A DNA stretch of 64,000 bases from Methyloversatilis thermotolerans (GTDB lineage: Bacteria > Pseudomonadota > Gammaproteobacteria > Burkholderiales > Rhodocyclaceae). A program made the position numbers and the translations under genes. Shown here piece by piece: positions 60,670 to 64,000 of this stretch. Positions within the stretch are counted from its first letter, which is position 1, and the number at the start of each line of letters is the position of its first letter. The notes below the pieces were generated by a model, which searched no databases, had not been told where the DNA came from, and was given only the letters and a program-made list of their open reading frames with translations. The stretch lies in assembly GCF_000372885.1 (NCBI RefSeq), contig NZ_KB889967.1:3423430-3487429 (forward strand), in the 5' to 3' direction.

Positions 60670-62313
60670 ATGGCGGCAATCGGCAGTGATGTGAACGTTC
60701 GGGCGAACGTCGAACTGGTGACCGTGTACGAACTGAGCAAGATACTCAGTTCATCACTGGACATGGGCAAGACCTTGCGTGAGGCGCTGAACCTGCTGAC
60801 GCATCACCTCGAGTTCCGGCGCATGATGATCGCGCTGGCGGACGACGACGGCGAGGCGCTGAGCCTGGCTGCGGCTGTGGGCCTGACCACCAAGGAATGG
60901 TCCAGCGGACGCTACCGGTCGGGTGAGGGCATCATCGGGCGCGTGTTCGCGTCCGGCTCGCCGGTCGTGGTGCCCGACATATCGATGGAACCGCTGTTCC
61001 TGAATCGCACCGGCGCGCTCGACCAGCAGACCGACGAGGCGATCGCCTTCATCTGTGTGCCGATGCGCGCCGGCAGCGACATGCTGGGCGTGCTCTGCGC
61101 CGACCGTGTCGCATCGCGTCACGGCAGCTTTGGCAACGACGTGCGCGTGCTGTCCATGGCGGCCAATCTGATCGGGCAGTCTGTTGCCCTGCAGCGTGTG
61201 GTCAATGACGAACATGAACGCCTGCTGCATCAGGCCAAGCAGATCCGCCGCGAAAGTCGCGGTCGCGTCAAGCTGGACAATGTGATCGGCAGCTCCGCAC
61301 GCATGCAGCAGGTGTTTTCCGAGGCGCACCAGGTTGCGCCGACCCGATCCACCGTGCTGTTGCGGGGCGAGAGCGGTACCGGCAAGGAAGTGATCGCCCG
61401 TGCCATTCACGAACTTTCGCCCCGAAAGAGCGCGCCCTTCATCAAGGTGAATTGCGCGGCGCTGTCCGAGTCCCTGCTCGAATCCGAGCTGTTCGGTCAC
61501 GAGAAGGGATCGTTCACCGGCGCCACCAGCGAGCGCAAGGGCCGGTTCGAGCTGGCCGACAGCGGCACCCTGTTCCTGGACGAGATCGGTGACATATCCC
61601 CGGCCTTCCAGACCAAGCTGTTGCGCGTGCTGCAGGAGCGCGAATTCGAGCGCGTCGGCGGCAGCAAGGCGATCAAGGTCGATGTGCGCCTGATCTGTGC
61701 CACCAACCGCAATCTGGAAAAGATGGTGGCCGCCGGCACCTTCCGCGCCGATCTCTATTTCCGCATCAACGTGGTGAGCATCTTCCTGCCACCTCTGCGC
61801 GAACGCCGCGACGATCTGCCCGCGCTGGCACAGCATTTCGTCGACCGCTTCAATCGCGAGAACGACCGCCAGATGCGGATCGCGCCCAGCGGTCAGGCGG
61901 TGATCATGCACTGTTACTGGCCGGGCAATGTGCGCGAGCTCGAGAACTGCATCGAGCGTACCGCCACCATGGCACATCACGACGCCATCGAGGCCTCGGA
62001 TTTTCCCTGTTCGGCCAATCGCTGCCTGACCCAGGTGCTGCATTTCGTCAAGAAGGACGACGCGGTGGCGCCAGTCGAAGCAACCGTCGGCGCAGCCGAG
62101 GATGACGCGGAATCCTGTAGCCCGTCCGGAATGACACTACCGGTCCGTCCGGCGGTCGGCGGCGAGAAGCCGGATGGCGAGCGCGAACGCCTGATCTGGG
62201 CGATGGAGCAGTGCGGGTGGGTACAGGCCAAGGCGGCGCGGTTGCTCAACATCACGCCGCGCCAGATGGGCTACGCGCTCAAGAAGTACGACATCGAGGT
62301 GCGTCGCTTCTGA
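60670..62313 (+). CDS. nifA: Nitrogen-fixation activator NifA, oxygen-sensitive type
   Basis: 547-residue sigma-54 enhancer-binding protein. An N-terminal GAF domain (about 20-185) is followed by an AAA+ domain (about 210-450) with Walker A GESGTGKE near 235 and a sigma-54 contact loop GSFTGA (GAFTGA variant) near 280. The Fis-type HTH at the end, [21 protein letters not shown], is the NifA signature. Cysteines at 415, 427, 447 and 452 give exactly C-x11-C-x19-C-x4-C, the pattern of oxygen-sensitive NifA of Herbaspirillum and rhizobia. The Shine-Dalgarno is weak (GGGGG). No other nif gene is in the window; it is followed directly by a repeat array. Confidence 0.93.
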   Translation: MAAIGSDVNVRANVELVTVYELSKILSSSLDMGKTLREALNLLTHHLEFRRMMIALADDDGEALSLAAAVGLTTKEWSSGRYRSGEGIIGRVFASGSPVVVPDISMEPLFLNRTGALDQQTDEAIAFICVPMRAGSDMLGVLCADRVASRHGSFGNDVRVLSMAANLIGQSVALQRVVNDEHERLLHQAKQIRRESRGRVKLDNVIGSSARMQQVFSEAHQVAPTRSTVLLRGESGTGKEVIARAIHELSPRKSAPFIKVNCAALSESLLESELFGHEKGSFTGATSERKGRFELADSGTLFLDEIGDISPAFQTKLLRVLQEREFERVGGSKAIKVDVRLICATNRNLEKMVAAGTFRADLYFRINVVSIFLPPLRERRDDLPALAQHFVDRFNRENDRQMRIAPSGQAVIMHCYWPGNVRELENCIERTATMAHHDAIEASDFPCSANRCLTQVLHFVKKDDAVAPVEATVGAAEDDAESCSPSGMTLPVRPAVGGEKPDGERERLIWAMEQCGWVQAKAARLLNITPRQMGYALKKYDIEVRRF

Positions 62314-62325
62314 CCTGTGTGCCGC

Positions 62326-63174
62326 AGGAGCGAGCGCAGCTCGCGATTCCACCCTCAAGCGAAGCCCGCGGCCTTGAACGAAGCCTGCGGCCTGCATAGC
62401 CCGCATCGCGGCCAGAGGCCGCTCCCACAAAAGCTCGGCCAGGCCGGGAACGGAGCCAAGGTTTCGTGGGAGCGGGCTTGCCCGCGATTGCGGCCTGGAA
62501 CGAAGCCTGCGGCGTGCAAATGCCGCATCGTGGCCAGAGGCCGCTCCCGCAAAAGCTCGGCCAGACCGGGAACGGAGCGAAGGTTTCGTGGGAGCGGGCT
62601 TGCCCGCGATTGCACCCCCGAACGAAGCCCGCGGCCGGCATAGGCCGCTCCCGCAAAAGCTCGGCCAGGCCGGGAACGGAGCGAAGGTTTCGTGGGAGCG
62701 GGCTTGCCCGCGATTGCACCCTCGAACGAAGCCCGCGGCCGGCATAGCCCGCATCGCGGCCAGAGGCCGCTCCCACAAAAGCTCGGCCAGACCGGGAACG
62801 GAGCGAAGGTTTCGTGGGAGCGGGCTTGCCCGCGATTGCACCCCCGAACGAAGCCCGCGGCCGGCATAGCCCGCATCGCGGCCAGAGGCCGCTCCCACAA
62901 AAGCTCGGCCAGACCGGGAACGGAGCGAAGGTTTCGTGGGAGCGGGCTTGCCCGCGATTACACCCTCGAACGAAGCCTGCGGCCGGCATAGCCCGCATCG
63001 CGGCCAGAGGCCGCTCCCACAAAAGCTCGGCCAGGCCGGGAACGGAGCGAAGGTTTCGTGGGAGCGGGCTTGCCCGCGATTGCACCCTCGAACGAAGCCC
63101 GCGGCCGGCACATTCCGCATCACGCCCAGAGGCCGCTCCCACAGAAGCGCGCCATGGCCGCGGAACGCCCCGCA
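62326..63174. repeat. Tandem array of 122-bp REP-containing units
   Basis: Six near-identical units plus a partial one. The marker GTGGGAGCGGGCTTGCCCGC begins at 62467, 62589, 62693, 62815, 62937 and 63059, so spacing is 122, 104, 122, 122 and 122 bp; the short unit lacks 18 bp. Each unit has a palindrome GCGGGC-TT-GCCCGC, the box AACGAAGCC and an inverted REP half CCGCTCCCAC. Copies differ at only a few bases. A more diverged half unit starts the array (62326-62376). The core matches Pseudomonas-type REP. All frames across it are repeat artefacts. The 900-bp gap between nifA and the next gene has nothing else. Confidence 0.93.
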
Positions 63175-63212
63175 TTCCAGGCCGGAGCGAGCATCGCATC
63201 GCGACGCCCCTG

Positions 63213-63455
63213 TCACCATTCCTTGCGCATGCCCCAGGGATGCGAGCCGGGCACCAGCTCGGCGGTGATGCCCTTTTTCGCGATGTCGTCCAGCGTGCGG
63301 TAGAACGTCGCTTCATGCATCAGCGTGCCGCTCTTCGAATACAGTGCGACGTATTTGGACGGCATGTCGACCTCTACCGTGAGATCGCCTCCTGCGTCCT
63401 GCACACTGCGCGCGTTGCCGTTCCAGTCGATGAAATAGCCGGTTTCAGAAGTCAT
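63213..63455 (-). CDS. Small conserved-looking protein of unknown function (80 aa)
   Basis: 80-residue soluble protein beginning MTSETGYFIDWNGNARSVQD and ending HPWGMRKEW, with no signal peptide or membrane segment. A good ribosome site (AAGGAG, 6 bp) precedes the ATG at 63455. It starts 10 bp after the stop of ohr, so both are on one transcript. I do not recognise a family. Balanced composition and coupling support a real gene; a role in peroxide response is only suggested by its neighbour. Confidence 0.65.
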   Translation of the reverse strand: MTSETGYFIDWNGNARSVQDAGGDLTVEVDMPSKYVALYSKSGTLMHEATFYRTLDDIAKKGITAELVPGSHPWGMRKEW

Positions 63456-63465
63456 CTCCGCTCCT

Positions 63466-63900
63466 TCACGCCAGCGCGGGATCTTCGAGCACCGCGGATG
63501 CGCTCACTGTCACGTTGTTCTTGGTTGCATCGGTGTAGGGGCAGACCTTGAGTGCCCGTTCCACCAGGCTGTCCGCGGTCGGCTGATCGATGCCGTTCAG
63601 GATGACGGTGAAGCGCAGCGCCATGCGATAGGCCTCCTCGAAGTTCTTGAACAGCGAAATTTCCGCCTCCACCATGCAGCCCTTCAACGGCAGGCGGTCC
63701 GCGCGCGCGATGTGGCGCACCGAATGCTCGAAACAGGCGGCATAGGCCGCCGCGAAGAGCTGTTCCGGATTGGCGCCCGGCTTGCTGCCGCCCATGGATT
63801 CAGGCGCTGCGAGCTGCAGCTTGAGCTGGCCGTCCTCGCTCTGGACGCGACCGTTGCGGCCGCCCTGACTGAATATGCGTGTGCTGTAGATGAGGTCCAT
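63466..63900 (-). CDS. ohr: Organic hydroperoxide resistance protein Ohr
   Basis: 144-residue peroxidase of the Ohr subgroup of the OsmC/Ohr fold. Both reactive Cys motifs are present: AAACFEHSVRH (peroxidatic) and VCPYTDATKNNV (resolving), and the N-terminal IYSTRIFSQGGRNGRVQSEDG matches Ohr enzymes. It reduces organic and fatty-acid hydroperoxides using lipoylated proteins. This contrasts with the OsmC-like protein at 23400, which lacks the second Cys. The 80-aa gene follows after 10 bp. No OhrR regulator gene is visible within the window. Confidence 0.95.
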   Translation of the reverse strand: MDLIYSTRIFSQGGRNGRVQSEDGQLKLQLAAPESMGGSKPGANPEQLFAAAYAACFEHSVRHIARADRLPLKGCMVEAEISLFKNFEEAYRMALRFTVILNGIDQPTADSLVERALKVCPYTDATKNNVTVSASAVLEDPALA

Positions 63901-63927
63901 GAAAAATCTCCTGGCGGGGTGGAAGGT

Positions 63928-64000
63928 TCAACTGGAACAACTGAGCGGCGCGGAGCATGCGCTGTCCGCCGGCGGTTGCGCGTAGCGCGCGAGAGCGGGC
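63928..64000 (-). CDS. Possible 3' end of a further gene
   Basis: From the window edge a frame reads ALARYAQPPADSACSAPLSC and ends at TGA (63928-63930), 27 bp before ohr. Only about 24 codons are visible, too few to assign a product. Confidence 0.3.
   Translation of the reverse strand, partial: PALARYAQPPADSACSAPLSCSS

Noticed and set aside
60488-60694. 68-codon frame just before nifA
   Set aside because: It overlaps the nifA start in another frame, has no ribosome site and no recognisable composition or domain.
62377-63174. Possible CRISPR array
   Set aside because: The whole 122-bp period is conserved, there are no short repeats separated by unique spacers, and no cas genes are present.
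62137-63551. Open frames of 245-360 codons on both strands across the tandem repeats
   Set aside because: The products are periodic repeats of the 122-bp unit. The unit is not a multiple of three, and frames survive only because no stop occurs in any phase.

Overview
This 64 kb, GC-rich window reads as the chromosome of a betaproteobacterium. The sequence signs are a double-length UvrA, a Nudix/ThiE-like fusion, a long-form (type 2) LeuA, a NifA carrying the oxygen-sensing cysteine pattern, and Pseudomonas-type REP repeats in intergenic gaps. A Rhodocyclales or Burkholderiales relative is the best guess; I cannot name a genus. No phage, IS transposase, plasmid gene or CRISPR array was seen.

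Layout. 1-9 kb: rlmJ (cut by the window edge), a CHASE3-GAF-GGDEF cyclase, a Cache chemoreceptor, then a tightly overlapped minus-strand operon (a 45-residue membrane peptide, DUF815 ATPase, Nudix/ThiE-like fusion, TraB/GumN protein), and mltA divergent from it. 9-22 kb: REP-type repeats, a ZIP metal transporter, a dicarboxylate-type symporter, a secreted trypsin-like protease, a 1,912-residue tandem UvrA with a palindromic repeat element inside its linker, two small exported proteins (one with two PepSY repeats behind three spaced GGGA-N5-TCCC sites), and a soluble tandem-sensor CheW protein.

22-28.5 kb holds the most interesting metabolic unit: five minus-strand genes (acyl-CoA dehydrogenase-fold flavoprotein, rubredoxin, Tat-exported NrtA/CmpA-like binding protein, OsmC-like protein, rubredoxin reductase-like flavoprotein). 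A textbook sigma-54 promoter precedes the first gene, and a GAF-AAA-Fis sigma-54 activator gene lies directly upstream. The parts suggest a flavoprotein oxygenase or oxidoreductase system fed through rubredoxin; the substrate is unknown.

28.5-35.4 kb: a second chemoreceptor, a glycosyltransferase plus methyltransferase pair, an elongator tRNA-Met(CAT) with its own promoter and terminator, a UbiH-type hydroxylase, DsbC, and a FecR-domain protein. 35.5-54 kb is a two-partner secretion operon: an FhaC-type transporter, a 5,588-residue secreted beta-helix protein built from nested repeats, and the FecR-domain gene as last member.

54-64 kb: a protease-TPR protein related to the one at 11.6 kb, a flavin reductase, glnS, then leuA behind a promoter whose predicted start lies at the ATG of a leucine-rich leader peptide (a candidate leaderless attenuator). 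An RseC-family protein, nifA, a 122-bp tandem REP-type array, a small orphan gene and ohr close the window.
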